Source of the DNA: an uncultured Prevotellaceae bacterium
GTDB lineage: Bacteria > Bacteroidota > Bacteroidia > Bacteroidales > UBA3663
NCBI GenBank assembly: GCA_900319235.1
Contig: ONNR01000020.1
Span: 1 to 62,186 of the forward strand
Length of the DNA stretch: 62,186 bases
Direction: 5' to 3'
Below, piece after piece: positions 1 through 7,096 of this stretch. The notes under the pieces were generated by a model. The model saw only the letters and a list, made by a program, of their open reading frames with translations, was not told the DNA's origin and did not search any database. The first letter of the stretch is position 1; the number at the start of each line of letters is the position of its first letter. The position numbers were made by a program, and so were the translations under genes.

Positions 1-95
1 TGCGCCGCTCGCCACCCGAGGTGCTGCCGCTCGACTTGCATGTGTTAGGCCTGTCGCTAGCGTTCATCCTGAGCCAGGATCAAACTCTTCGTTGT
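1..95 (-). rRNA. rrs: 16S ribosomal RNA, 5' end only
   Basis: Read on the minus strand, positions 90-71 give the universal 16S 5' primer site (agagtttgatcctggctcag), followed by the Bacteroidetes-type continuation gatgaacgctagcgacaggc and the first hypervariable stretch. The gene runs off the left edge, so only about 95 of roughly 1500 nt are present. The exact 5' end is uncertain by a few bases. A contig or window edge inside an rRNA operon is common because the operons are repeated. Confidence 0.97.
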
Positions 96-96
96 A

Positions 97-224
97 CTTG
101 TTTATTGTTTGAATTGACTAGGTTGTTTGCTTGCAGGTTACTGACTTATCAGTAACGCTTTGTCAAGATTTCACTCTTTCAAAGATCGTAGTGATCACAA
201 AATATTGCGATACTTAATGGGCGT
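97..224 (-). promoter_or_regulatory. 16S rRNA leader region with a hairpin
   Basis: This stretch separates the tRNA operon terminator from 16S. It holds a perfect 8-bp inverted repeat with a 4-nt loop (137-144 and 149-156) and, on the minus strand, a gatctttgaaag segment resembling rRNA leader sequences of Bacteroidales. I see no textbook TTTG/TAnnTTTG pair, so the rRNA promoter position is not resolved. Confidence 0.45.
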
Positions 225-250
225 AAAAAAGGGATCGACGAATCGAACCC
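225..250 (-). terminator. Terminator of the tRNA operon
   Basis: On the minus strand an 8-bp stem with one mismatch closes a TTCG tetraloop (positions 242-239) and is followed by six T (230-225). It starts 8 nt after the CCA end of tRNA-Val, so the tRNA transcript should stop before the 16S gene. The stem resembles a tRNA T-arm and may have come from one. Confidence 0.75.
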
Positions 251-258
251 AATTTACC

Positions 259-336
259 TGGTGGGCGCTGAGGGATTCGAACCCCCGACCCTCTGCTTGT
301 AAGGCAGACGCTCTGAACCAGCTGAGCTAAGCGCCC
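259..336 (-). tRNA. tRNA-Val (TAC)
   Basis: Cloverleaf on the minus strand with acceptor gggcgct/agcgccc and anticodon loop cttacaa (anticodon TAC, reads GTA). Discriminator A is followed by an encoded CCA (positions 261-259). It is the only tRNA of the eleven here with a genomic CCA and is the last gene of the operon. Confidence 0.97.
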
Positions 337-407
337 TTGAAAATGGCGATTGCGATGATGGTCTTCAACCAAAGTCGCTAAGCGCCCGTAATATTATATA
401 GTAATTG

Positions 408-479
408 TAGTCCATAGCAGAGTCGAACTGCTCTTTAGAGAATGAAAATCTCTCGTCCTAACCGATAGACGAATGGACC
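408..479 (-). tRNA. tRNA-Glu (TTC)
   Basis: Cloverleaf with acceptor ggtccat/atggact (G-T first pair), anticodon loop ttttcat (TTC) and discriminator A. CCA is not encoded (caa follows). Confidence 0.96.
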
Positions 480-500
480 AATAGACCGAAGTCACAGAAG

Positions 501-573
501 TGGTACCACCAGGAATCGAACCGGGGACACAAGGATTTTCAGTCCTTTGCTCTACCAACTGAGCTATGGCACC
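501..573 (-). tRNA. tRNA-Phe (GAA)
   Basis: Cloverleaf with acceptor ggtgcca/tggtacc, anticodon loop ctgaaaa (GAA) and discriminator A. CCA is not encoded. Confidence 0.97.
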
Positions 574-580
574 AAGGTTG

Positions 581-664
581 TACGGAGGATGAGACTCGAA
601 CTCACACAGCCTAACGGCCACTACCCCCTCAAAGTAGCGTGTCTACCAATTTCACCACCTCCGC
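581..664 (-). tRNA. tRNA-Leu (GAG)
   Basis: An 84-nt class II tRNA with acceptor gcggagg/cctccgt, anticodon loop ttgaggg (GAG, reads CTC/CTT), a long variable arm typical of Leu, and discriminator A. CCA is not encoded. Confidence 0.95.
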
Positions 665-705
665 AGCATACTACTTGACGTCCTCATTAAGAGTGTAAGA
701 AGTTG

Positions 706-778
<73 letters not shown>

Positions 779-800
779 ATTACGGTATGGATATTTGGTG

Positions 801-874
801 CGGTGCGTACGGGACTCGAACCCGTGACCTCCGCCGTGACAGGGCGATATTCTAACCAACTGAACTAACGCACC
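801..874 (-). tRNA. tRNA-Asp (GTC)
   Basis: Cloverleaf with acceptor ggtgcgt/acgcacc, anticodon loop ctgtcac (GTC) and the G discriminator expected for Asp identity. CCA is not encoded. Confidence 0.97.
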
Positions 875-920
875 AAATAAATATTGATCCATGAGGATCC
901 TGACGCGACAGCGCCATAAG

Positions 921-993
921 CACGGGTGGTAAGGTTCGAACTCACGACACCTGGTTTTGGAGACCAGTGCTCTACCGACTGAGCTACACCCGT
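921..993 (-). tRNA. tRNA-Trp (CCA)
   Basis: Cloverleaf with acceptor acgggtg/cacccgt, anticodon loop ctccaaa (CCA) and G discriminator as usual for bacterial Trp. The 3' CCA is not encoded. Confidence 0.97.
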
Positions 994-1062
994 AAGTGTC
1001 GGAGTGAAATTCCGATCGATGCTTATTTATTTGTAAAAAATTCAATTATATCCATACTTTAG

Positions 1063-1135
1063 TGACCTCGCAGGGGCTCGAACCCTGGACCCACTGATTA
1101 AGAGTCAGTTGCTCTACCAACTGAGCTACGAAGTC
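1063..1135 (-). tRNA. tRNA-Lys (CTT)
   Basis: Cloverleaf with acceptor gacttcg/cgaggtc (one T-G pair), anticodon loop ctcttaa (CTT) and discriminator A. CCA is not encoded. Confidence 0.96.
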
Positions 1136-1207
1136 AATATGTAGTCACTATATATATCATCAAGTATCTGTGCAATATTTCAAAGATCGTGGCGCTGGTA
1201 GCGCTTG

Positions 1208-1280
<73 letters not shown>

Positions 1281-1298
1281 GTATTGGCTTTGTGGCTG

Positions 1299-1380
1299 TG
1301 GGCGCAGATGGATTCGAACCACCGAAGTCGTAGACAGCAGATTTACAGTCTGCCCCATTTGGCCACTCTGGAATACGCCC
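1299..1380 (-). tRNA. tRNA-Tyr (GTA)
   Basis: An 82-nt class II tRNA with acceptor gggcgta/tgcgccc, anticodon loop ctgtaaa (GTA), a long variable arm and discriminator A. CCA is not encoded. Confidence 0.96.
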
Positions 1381-1385
1381 TTTAG

Positions 1386-1459
1386 CGCTTCAAGATGGGC
1401 TTGAACCAACGACCCCCTGATTAACAGTCAGGTGCTCTAACCAACTGAGCTATTGAAGC
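1386..1459 (-). tRNA. tRNA-Asn (GTT)
   Basis: Cloverleaf with acceptor gcttcaa/ttgaagc, anticodon loop ctgttaa (GTT) and the G discriminator usual for bacterial Asn. It is the first gene of the tRNA operon, about 40 nt after the predicted transcription start. Confidence 0.96.
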
Positions 1460-1492
1460 AGTTGCGTAGCGAATAAGAGTGTTCTAAATTCG

Positions 1493-1535
1493 TTTAGCGG
1501 GTGCAAAGATAGCGGCTTTTCCGCAACGAACCAAA
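1493..1535 (-). promoter_or_regulatory. Promoter of the tRNA operon
   Basis: The minus strand has TATCTTTG at 1511-1504 and TTTG at 1535-1532, 20 nt apart, a full match to the Bacteroidetes consensus. The 20 nt at 1493-1512, covering the -7 box and a GC-rich start region, are identical to 49467-49486 in front of rpsL. The stretch 1536-1629 shows no further feature. Confidence 0.85.
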
Positions 1536-1629
1536 TTATTTAGTCATTTTCGGTTAAAAAAACTTTTGAAAGGCTTCAAAATGCCCATTTTTGCTATCCG
1601 TGTCTTTCATTGAATCGCTTCTGAAGCCG

Positions 1630-1764
1630 AAAAAAGAGTGCTCAACAATAGCTGAGCACTCATACTAGTTAAGGAATAAGCCATTCGATGTCTTCGGGTA
1701 TCAGATCCTATCGTTATATAAACAGCGTCGTAGATAATGGGAAACAGGCATACGCCTTTTCCGC
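1630..1764 (-). ncRNA. Candidate small RNA, about 135 nt, unclassified
   Basis: This gene-free interval has its own promoter (1767-1798) and ends in a rho-independent terminator: 9-bp stem 1653-1661/1636-1644, 8-nt loop, then six T on the minus strand (1635-1630). The predicted start near 1764 leads straight into a stable 5' hairpin (1762-1758/1744-1740 and 1757-1754/1749-1746, with one bulged base). The middle is less structured. A 16-codon frame opening with ATG in the first hairpin loop looks too short and unremarkable to be the purpose of the transcript. It carries no 4.5S RNA core, tmRNA or RNase P signature that I recognise. It could be a regulatory RNA or a 6S-like RNA. Confidence 0.65.
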
Positions 1765-1766
1765 CG

Positions 1767-1798
1767 CAAATATAGCAACTATTTTTGGAACTACCAAA
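1767..1798 (-). promoter_or_regulatory. Promoter of the candidate small RNA
   Basis: TATATTTG at 1774-1767 and TTTG at 1798-1795 on the minus strand, 20 nt apart, a perfect Bacteroidetes promoter. It lies downstream of the DUF5606 stop codon (1851), so it does not serve a known gene. Confidence 0.8.
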
Positions 1799-1850
1799 AA
1801 TAATAGCTAAAATTATATTATTTCGTCCACATTATAACCGGAAAAGAAGA

Positions 1851-2264
1851 TTATTCCTCTTCAGCCGGTTTCTCTGGCTCGGAAAAGTCATCGTTGCCAG
1901 TCTCGATCAGAATATTGAACCACTGGATGAATTTGCGAATATCGCCTGCATGAACTCGATCGGCATCATATTCTGGCATCACCTCAGCAAACCATGCGCG
2001 CTGCTTGTCGGCAGGATCCTTGGGGGATACTGGAGCAATCTTGCCTCCTGTCAGCTCCTTTGCCTTGCCAAAAACCGTGTTCAAAGGCACCTCGCCATCG
2101 ACAGTGTACATCGCAATGTCGGCCAAGGAGAGGACCTTGTCGCGCTGCAATGCCGGACAACGATGTCCATCAATCAAAGATTCACAAATAAGCATATTCT
2201 TTCCGCGACTTACTAAGCGGAAAAGTCCGGACTTGCCGGAAATAGACAAAATTTTGTCGATCAT
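1851..2264 (-). CDS. DUF5606 domain-containing protein
   Basis: A 137-residue cytoplasmic protein of unknown function, last gene of the surE-lpxB run (26 nt after lpxB). The N-terminus (ISGKSGLFRLVSRGKNMLI), the SLADIAMYT segment and the acidic glutamate/proline-rich tail fit the Bacteroidetes family DUF5606, whose N-terminal part is a small beta-rich fold. No catalytic motif or signal peptide is visible. The start is an ATG. Family members are widespread single-copy genes in Bacteroidetes; I know of no assigned role. The family call is from memory of its N-terminal pattern. Confidence 0.85.
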   Translation of the reverse strand: MIDKILSISGKSGLFRLVSRGKNMLICESLIDGHRCPALQRDKVLSLADIAMYTVDGEVPLNTVFGKAKELTGGKIAPVSPKDPADKQRAWFAEVMPEYDADRVHAGDIRKFIQWFNILIETGNDDFSEPEKPAEEE

Positions 2265-2290
2265 ATTATTTATTATTTAAAATGTATATA

Positions 2291-3472
2291 TTACTTCAAA
2301 GCGATAAGACGGATAATCTTTTCGGCAGCCCGAACAGGAGCGCCAGGTTCACCCAGGATTTCGATCATCTTGTCATATTGCGTCAACATTTGCCTACGCT
2401 CGGCACTGTCGCCCAACAGGCGTATGAGTTCATGATGGATAGCCTCAACTGTCATCTTATAGCCCAGCAACTCTTTAACAACCGGTTCTCGTAATGGTTT
2501 GTCCTTCGAGAAACCGTCCAGTACCAGATTGACCAAAGACACGTACTTGATATTACGCAACACATATTGCATGATACGATACACGATCTTTCCGCCACCG
2601 AAATTATAACATACGACCTCCGGGCAACGCAGATACGCCGTCTCGAGCGTGGCCGTTCCACTGGTCACAGCAGCCACTTCGGCGGCACGAACGATGTCAT
2701 AGGTTTCGTCGAAGACAAGTTTAACAGGAGGCACCATATTATGACGACGAATGATCTCCTCGTAAAACTCCGGTCCTAAACTGGGTGCACCAGCTATGAC
2801 AACCTGATGACAGGAAATGGTCGTTGCGGCTTGCAGCATCTTTGGCAGATTGTCATGAATCTCAGCCATACGACTGCCTGGTAGCAAAGCGATGATACTC
2901 TGATTACGATTGATGTGATGCTTCTCACAAAAAGCGTCACGATCGAACGGTTGTGCTGCAATGGGAGCAAGTTCATCGACCGTCGGATTACCCACATAAT
3001 CAACCTCGAAACCTCGCTGACGATACCATTCGGGTTCGAAAGGCAGGATTGAAAGCATACAATCGACATACTTGCGAATCGCTTTGATACGATACTCCTT
3101 CCATGCCCAAATCTTCGGCGAGATATAGTAGCACACCTTCACCTCGGGTAACTTCTTCTTGACCCACTTGGCGATGTTGAGATTGAAACCCGGATAGTCA
3201 ACGAGGATAAGCACGTCAGGCGAAAACTTACGAATATCCTGCTTGCACTCATTTCTCCCACGAAGAATCTCGGGCAAATGCTTTACCACCTGGACAAAAC
3301 CCATATATGCAAGGTCCTTGTAGTGGTGAACCAGCGTCCCTCCAACTGCCTGCATAGCATTACCTCCGAAGTAGCGAAACTTCGCCTTCGAATCACGCGC
3401 CTTCAGTTGAGTCATCAAGCGTGAGGCATGGAGGTCGCCACTGGCCTCACCAGCTATCAGATAGTACTTCAC
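2291..3472 (-). CDS. lpxB: Lipid-A-disaccharide synthase
   Basis: A 393-residue GT19 glycosyltransferase that joins UDP-2,3-diacylglucosamine to 2,3-diacylglucosamine-1-phosphate in lipid A synthesis, acting at the inner membrane face. The family signatures are visible: the N-terminal YLIAGEASGDLHA, the PGFN segment (DYPGFNLNIAKW), YYISPKIWAWKE, LLPGSRMAEI, and the C-terminal SGTATLE motif of the donor site. Length is normal. The start is a GTG at 3472, since homologues begin with the same residues and no better ATG is available. It lies 36 nt after surE and is presumably cotranscribed from the surE promoter. Confidence 0.96.
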   Translation of the reverse strand: MKYYLIAGEASGDLHASRLMTQLKARDSKAKFRYFGGNAMQAVGGTLVHHYKDLAYMGFVQVVKHLPEILRGRNECKQDIRKFSPDVLILVDYPGFNLNIAKWVKKKLPEVKVCYYISPKIWAWKEYRIKAIRKYVDCMLSILPFEPEWYRQRGFEVDYVGNPTVDELAPIAAQPFDRDAFCEKHHINRNQSIIALLPGSRMAEIHDNLPKMLQAATTISCHQVVIAGAPSLGPEFYEEIIRRHNMVPPVKLVFDETYDIVRAAEVAAVTSGTATLETAYLRCPEVVCYNFGGGKIVYRIMQYVLRNIKYVSLVNLVLDGFSKDKPLREPVVKELLGYKMTVEAIHHELIRLLGDSAERRQMLTQYDKMIEILGEPGAPVRAAEKIIRLIALK

Positions 3473-3508
3473 AGGGGTAACAGATTGAAATGGATTGATA
3501 TGAATGTT

Positions 3509-4345
3509 TTATTTCACAAGATAATCGAAAAGATCAAAGTGCCGATAGGCAGTCTGATCGATTGTAGTAGGCACGACTGAAACGTAGTAATGTTCCAGCC
3601 AATAGCGATCGGTATCGGTGGCTTCGGGTTCATTGTTGATGTATGTGCCCGTCACCTGGAACCACGACATATCGGTCTGTTCGTCGCCCTCGATATAATG
3701 GTACTCGTTCTCCCAATAGCCATCGGCCTGCCTACAGATACGTATCCCCTTTGGCTCAGCCACATCAGGGATGTTGACATTGAGACAAACTCCACGAGGC
3801 ATGGGATTGGCCAATACCTGCTCAGTAATACTGCGAGCGATGGGTATCACGTGCGTGAAATCGGCCATCGGACTAAGATTCAAAAGCGAAAAGCCAATCG
3901 ACGGGATGCCTACAGCACACCCTTCGAGCACAGCACCCATCGTGCCACTATACATCACACAGACCGAATCGTTGCCACCATGATTGATGCCCGAAAGGAC
4001 CAGATCAGGTTTCCGCTCGTGGAAGAAACGATGAAGGGCAATCTTCACACAATCGACAGGCGTCCCATTGCAGAAATAGACGGCAACCTCGCCATCGTCG
4101 CTCACCAACGACAGGTTGATGGGGCGACTTGAAGTATAACTGGCAGAATAACCGGAACGCGGCGAATCAGGAGCACATACGATAATACGTCCTAAACCTC
4201 GCAATGCCGTTACCAAGGAAACGAGACCACCCGCCTCATAACCATCATCGTTGGTCACCAGGATGGCTGGACGATTAGCATCCAACGGAAGTTGTCCGAA
4301 GCCGGATGCCACTGGACGAGGAGGTAACTGGGAGGTATTATTCAT
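3509..4345 (-). CDS. surE: 5'/3'-nucleotidase SurE
   Basis: A 278-residue metal-dependent nucleoside monophosphate phosphatase. The metal-binding NDDG motif lies at residues 32-35, followed by [13 protein letters not shown] and the SGINHGGN motif characteristic of SurE. I chose the ATG at 4345; an upstream in-frame TTG at 4351 is less likely. The N-terminus carries about 25 extra residues before the Rossmann strand. It is the first gene of a surE-lpxB-DUF5606 unit with a consensus promoter 66 nt upstream. The SurE-LpxB pairing is common in Bacteroidetes. Confidence 0.96.
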   Translation of the reverse strand: MNNTSQLPPRPVASGFGQLPLDANRPAILVTNDDGYEAGGLVSLVTALRGLGRIIVCAPDSPRSGYSASYTSSRPINLSLVSDDGEVAVYFCNGTPVDCVKIALHRFFHERKPDLVLSGINHGGNDSVCVMYSGTMGAVLEGCAVGIPSIGFSLLNLSPMADFTHVIPIARSITEQVLANPMPRGVCLNVNIPDVAEPKGIRICRQADGYWENEYHYIEGDEQTDMSWFQVTGTYINNEPEATDTDRYWLEHYYVSVVPTTIDQTAYRHFDLFDYLVK

Positions 4346-4410
4346 GCTCAATATGCCGTATTTTTATTCTATGGGTCGTCATTCGGCACCATGTGCCATA
4401 ATTCGGGTGG

Positions 4411-4442
4411 CAAAGATACTGTTTTTTCATGATATGGCCAAA
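4411..4442 (-). promoter_or_regulatory. Promoter of surE-lpxB-DUF5606
   Basis: Minus strand TATCTTTG at 4418-4411 and TTTG at 4442-4439 with a 20-nt spacer. The predicted start near 4408 gives a leader of about 60 nt. Confidence 0.8.
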
Positions 4443-4477
4443 AAAAATGAGCGAATTTCATTATTTTGCCTCGAAAG

Positions 4478-4505
4478 TTATCAACAAATGGGGCAGTTAT
4501 CAACA
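4478..4505 (+). repeat. Two direct repeats resembling DnaA boxes
   Basis: TTATCAACA occurs at 4478-4486 and 4497-4505, the same way round and 19 bp apart, each one base from the TTATCCACA consensus. An A+T-rich stretch (4506-4535) follows. They lie in the 241-bp divergent spacer between surE and parA. Confidence 0.4.
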
Positions 4506-4530
4506 ATTTTCTCAAAATTTATTAAAATAA

Positions 4531-4562
4531 ATTGGCTATTGACAAAAAAAGGCTCATCTTTG
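4531..4562 (+). promoter_or_regulatory. Probable parA promoter
   Basis: ATTG at 4531-4534, a 20-nt spacer, then CATCTTTG at 4555-4562, one mismatch in each box. The predicted start is about 20 nt before the parA ATG. Confidence 0.55.
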
Positions 4563-4586
4563 CATCGTGAAACTATAATATTTTAT

Positions 4587-5366
4587 ATGGGATTAGTAAT
4601 TGCAATAGCCAACCAAAAGGGCGGTGTAGGTAAAACTACCACCGCTATCAATCTGGCTGCCTCTCTAGCCACTCTCGATAAGAAAGTACTTCTCATCGAT
4701 GCCGACCCACAGGCCAATGCCACCAGCGGTCTCGGCATTGATCATACCAAGGTCGATACGACCGTTTATGACTGCCTCATCGGCAGCGCCACGGCCACAG
4801 AAGCCATCATTCCAACCTGCGTCGACCGGTTGGATGTCATTTCAAGCCGAATAGATTTGGTAGGAGCCGAATTGGAGCTTCTCAATCTGGAGAACCGCGA
4901 GCAGATGCTTCGCAAACAACTGCGTTCCATCCGCAATCTGTACGACTACATTCTGATTGACTGCTCTCCTTCTCTTGGATTGATTACCGTTAACTGTCTC
5001 ACTGCTGCCGACTCGGTCATCATCCCGGTACAAGCTGAGTATTTTGCCCTCGAAGGCATCTCGAAACTGCTCAACACCATCAAAATCATCAAGACGAAAC
5101 TCAATCCGAAGTTGCAGATCGAAGGTTTCCTGCTCACGATGTACGATGCACGTCTGCGCTTGGCCAACCAGATCTACGAAGAAGTGAAGCGTCACTTCCA
5201 AAACCTGGTGTTCGACACCGTCATCCAGCGTAACATCCGACTGAGTGAAGCTCCGAGTTTCGGATTGCCCGCTCTTTTATACTCTCCCGATTCAAAAGGC
5301 TCGCAAAATTACATGTCGCTGGCACGAGAATTGCTGGCAAAGCACCACGACACTATTAAAAATTAA
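4587..5366 (+). CDS. parA: Chromosome partitioning ATPase ParA/Soj
   Basis: A 259-residue MinD/ParA-family P-loop ATPase that moves ParB-bound origin DNA. The deviant Walker A motif KGGVGKTT lies near residues 10-17, right after the start, and Walker A-prime/B segments ([19 protein letters not shown]) follow. This compact chromosomal form lacks the N-terminal helix-turn-helix of plasmid ParA. The ATG at 4587 is chosen because the family starts right before the first strand; an upstream frame extension would be untypical. ParB follows 54 nt downstream, separated by a hairpin and a second promoter. Confidence 0.96.
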   Translation: MGLVIAIANQKGGVGKTTTAINLAASLATLDKKVLLIDADPQANATSGLGIDHTKVDTTVYDCLIGSATATEAIIPTCVDRLDVISSRIDLVGAELELLNLENREQMLRKQLRSIRNLYDYILIDCSPSLGLITVNCLTAADSVIIPVQAEYFALEGISKLLNTIKIIKTKLNPKLQIEGFLLTMYDARLRLANQIYEEVKRHFQNLVFDTVIQRNIRLSEAPSFGLPALLYSPDSKGSQNYMSLARELLAKHHDTIKN

Positions 5367-5373
5367 TAAATTA

Positions 5374-5404
5374 CGCGGGTGATATTTGGATATCTCCGCG
5401 TTTT
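5374..5404 (+). terminator. Hairpin between parA and parB, possible attenuator
   Basis: Stem 5374-5379/5395-5400 continues as 5381-5384/5391-5394 after a one-base bulge, and is followed by tttt (5401-5404). The -33 box of the parB promoter (5385-5388) lies in its loop. The short T run suggests partial termination after parA. Confidence 0.5.
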
Positions 5405-5416
5405 ATCATATCTTTG
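5385..5416 (+). promoter_or_regulatory. parB promoter, predicts leaderless mRNA
   Basis: TTTG 5385-5388, 20-nt spacer, TATCTTTG 5409-5416: a perfect consensus. Only 4 nt separate the box from the parB ATG. Confidence 0.8.
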
Positions 5417-5420
5417 CAAC

Positions 5421-6335
5421 ATGAAACCTATCAAGACAGGCCTGGGACGCGGCCTTGGCGCCCTCATTCCGATGGACGACACCAGCGGAGCAATGGCCCC
5501 TCAGGATGCCCCATCTTCGATCAACGAGATTGACCTCGAACTCATTCACGCCAACCCATCACAACCGCGTCGCGAGTTCGACGAACAGGCGCTCGAAGAA
5601 CTGGCAAATTCCATTCGAAGCGTCGGCATCATTCAGCCCATCACCCTTCGACAGGAAGAGGATGGCACATATATGATCATTGCCGGCGAACGCCGTTATC
5701 GCGCAGCTCAGCGCGCCGGACTCCTCAGCATCCCAGCCTATATTCGCAAGGTCAGTGACGATGCCGTGATGGAGATGACACTCATCGAGAACATCCAGCG
5801 CGAAGACCTCAACGCCATCGAAGTTGCCCTCGCCTATCAGCAGTTGCTCACACGCAACGGGCTGACGCAAGAAGAACTCTCGCAACATGTGGGCAAGAGC
5901 CGTGCCACGGTGGCCAATTTCATGCGTCTGCTACGTCTTCCCGCCGAGATTCAGCTGGCCCTCAAGGATCGTCGCATCTCGATGGGTCACGCTCGCGCCC
6001 TGCTCAGCCTCGAGGACGCCGAACAACAGGTTGCCCTCTATCATCAGATTGTGGCGCAAGACCTTTCGGTTCGTCGCGTAGAGAACCTGGCCCGTGAATT
6101 CGTAGAAGGCCGCATCCTCGATTTTCGCACTGAAGGTCAGGCGGGCAAGAAGTCCGTCGGTGGCAACTTAGTGCCCGACGAACTCTTCAGCCAGATGACC
6201 CAGCACCTCTCTGAGATGTTCAGCACCAAGGTCAGGATGTCATGCAATGAGAAGGGACAAGGGAAGATTACCATCCCCTTCAGGAACGATGAAGAACTCC
6301 GTTACATCATCGCTCTCCTCGACAAACTTAATTAA
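5421..6335 (+). CDS. parB: Chromosome partitioning protein ParB/Spo0J
   Basis: A 304-residue CTP-dependent DNA clamp that loads at parS and works with ParA. In order: basic N-terminus with the LGRGLGALI box (about 8-16, the ParA-contact region), the ParB/Srx domain with AGERRYRAA (CTP-binding region) and TLIENIQREDLN, a helix-turn-helix (LSQHVGKSRATVANFMRLL, about 155-175), and a C-terminal dimer domain. The ATG at 5421 fits homologues; a longer upstream reading would run through the promoter. Its stop overlaps the next ATG by one base (TAATG). I found no full parS palindrome in the window. Confidence 0.96.
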   Translation: MKPIKTGLGRGLGALIPMDDTSGAMAPQDAPSSINEIDLELIHANPSQPRREFDEQALEELANSIRSVGIIQPITLRQEEDGTYMIIAGERRYRAAQRAGLLSIPAYIRKVSDDAVMEMTLIENIQREDLNAIEVALAYQQLLTRNGLTQEELSQHVGKSRATVANFMRLLRLPAEIQLALKDRRISMGHARALLSLEDAEQQVALYHQIVAQDLSVRRVENLAREFVEGRILDFRTEGQAGKKSVGGNLVPDELFSQMTQHLSEMFSTKVRMSCNEKGQGKITIPFRNDEELRYIIALLDKLN

Positions 6336-7096
6336 TGACAATTCTCGCAAAGAATCATATACAACATATTCTGATGCTACTCCTTGTCGGAGTCTTATCG
6401 GTTTGCAGTCTGTACGCTCAGATTGCAAATGATTCCGTACAGACTAGCAAGGCCAACGGACTCGAAGATTCGTTCGAAGGAATGTCGTTCGACGACGCGC
6501 TACCTCAGTATGCCGAAGCCGACACCCTGCAACCTTTCAACGAAGACTCGATAGCCGCTCTCCACGCGCGCAGGTTGCTCGACGAACAGGCAGAATACGA
6601 GTATGTCGATTCCTATTTCATGCGGTTCAATCCGAGTCCCCAGAAAGCCGTATGGATGGCCGTACTTTTCCCGGGTGGCGGTCAGATTTACAATCGCAAG
6701 TACTGGAAACTACCTATTATCTATGGTGGATTCCTTGGCCTCGTCTATGGATATAACTGGAACCAGCGCTATTACAAGACCTATCAGAACGCCTATCGCG
6801 ACCTGATGAATGGTAGCGCCAATGCCAGTTATCTCCAGTTCCTACCGGGTAGGACTGAAGAACAGAAGAAGCAGTATGCGAAAAACCACTACTCGTATCT
6901 GCAAACCACCTTTCAGCGAAAAAGGAACACTTATCGCAACTGGCGTGACTACTGCGTGGTAGGCATGCTGGGCGTTTATCTGGTTTCGATTGTCGATGCC
7001 TATGTTGACGCCGCCCTTTATCATTTTGACGTTTCACCTGAACTCGATGCCATGAACAATCCCGCCATGGTAGTGAGTTACAAAATAGATTTCTAA
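6335..7096 (+). CDS. DUF5683 domain protein, membrane
   Basis: A 253-residue protein with an N-terminal signal or anchor (about 10-28, ending SLYAQ), an acidic low-complexity stretch to about 85, then the DUF5683 core: KAVWMAVLFPGGGQIYNRKYWKLPI, hydrophobic segments around 125-145 and 205-225, and a tyrosine-rich middle. This Bacteroidetes family usually follows parB and precedes a lytic transglycosylase, as here. Function is unknown; the position suggests envelope or division work. Start and stop both overlap neighbours by one base (TAATG), implying translational coupling. Confidence 0.85.
   Translation: MTILAKNHIQHILMLLLVGVLSVCSLYAQIANDSVQTSKANGLEDSFEGMSFDDALPQYAEADTLQPFNEDSIAALHARRLLDEQAEYEYVDSYFMRFNPSPQKAVWMAVLFPGGGQIYNRKYWKLPIIYGGFLGLVYGYNWNQRYYKTYQNAYRDLMNGSANASYLQFLPGRTEEQKKQYAKNHYSYLQTTFQRKRNTYRNWRDYCVVGMLGVYLVSIVDAYVDAALYHFDVSPELDAMNNPAMVVSYKIDF

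Noticed and set aside
1705..1755. 16-codon leader peptide inside the small RNA
   Set aside because: Short, ordinary composition and no downstream gene to control; kept only as a remark.
4352..5420. parS site near parAB
   Set aside because: Only a half-site-like cgtgaaac at about 4566; no full 16-bp palindrome found.
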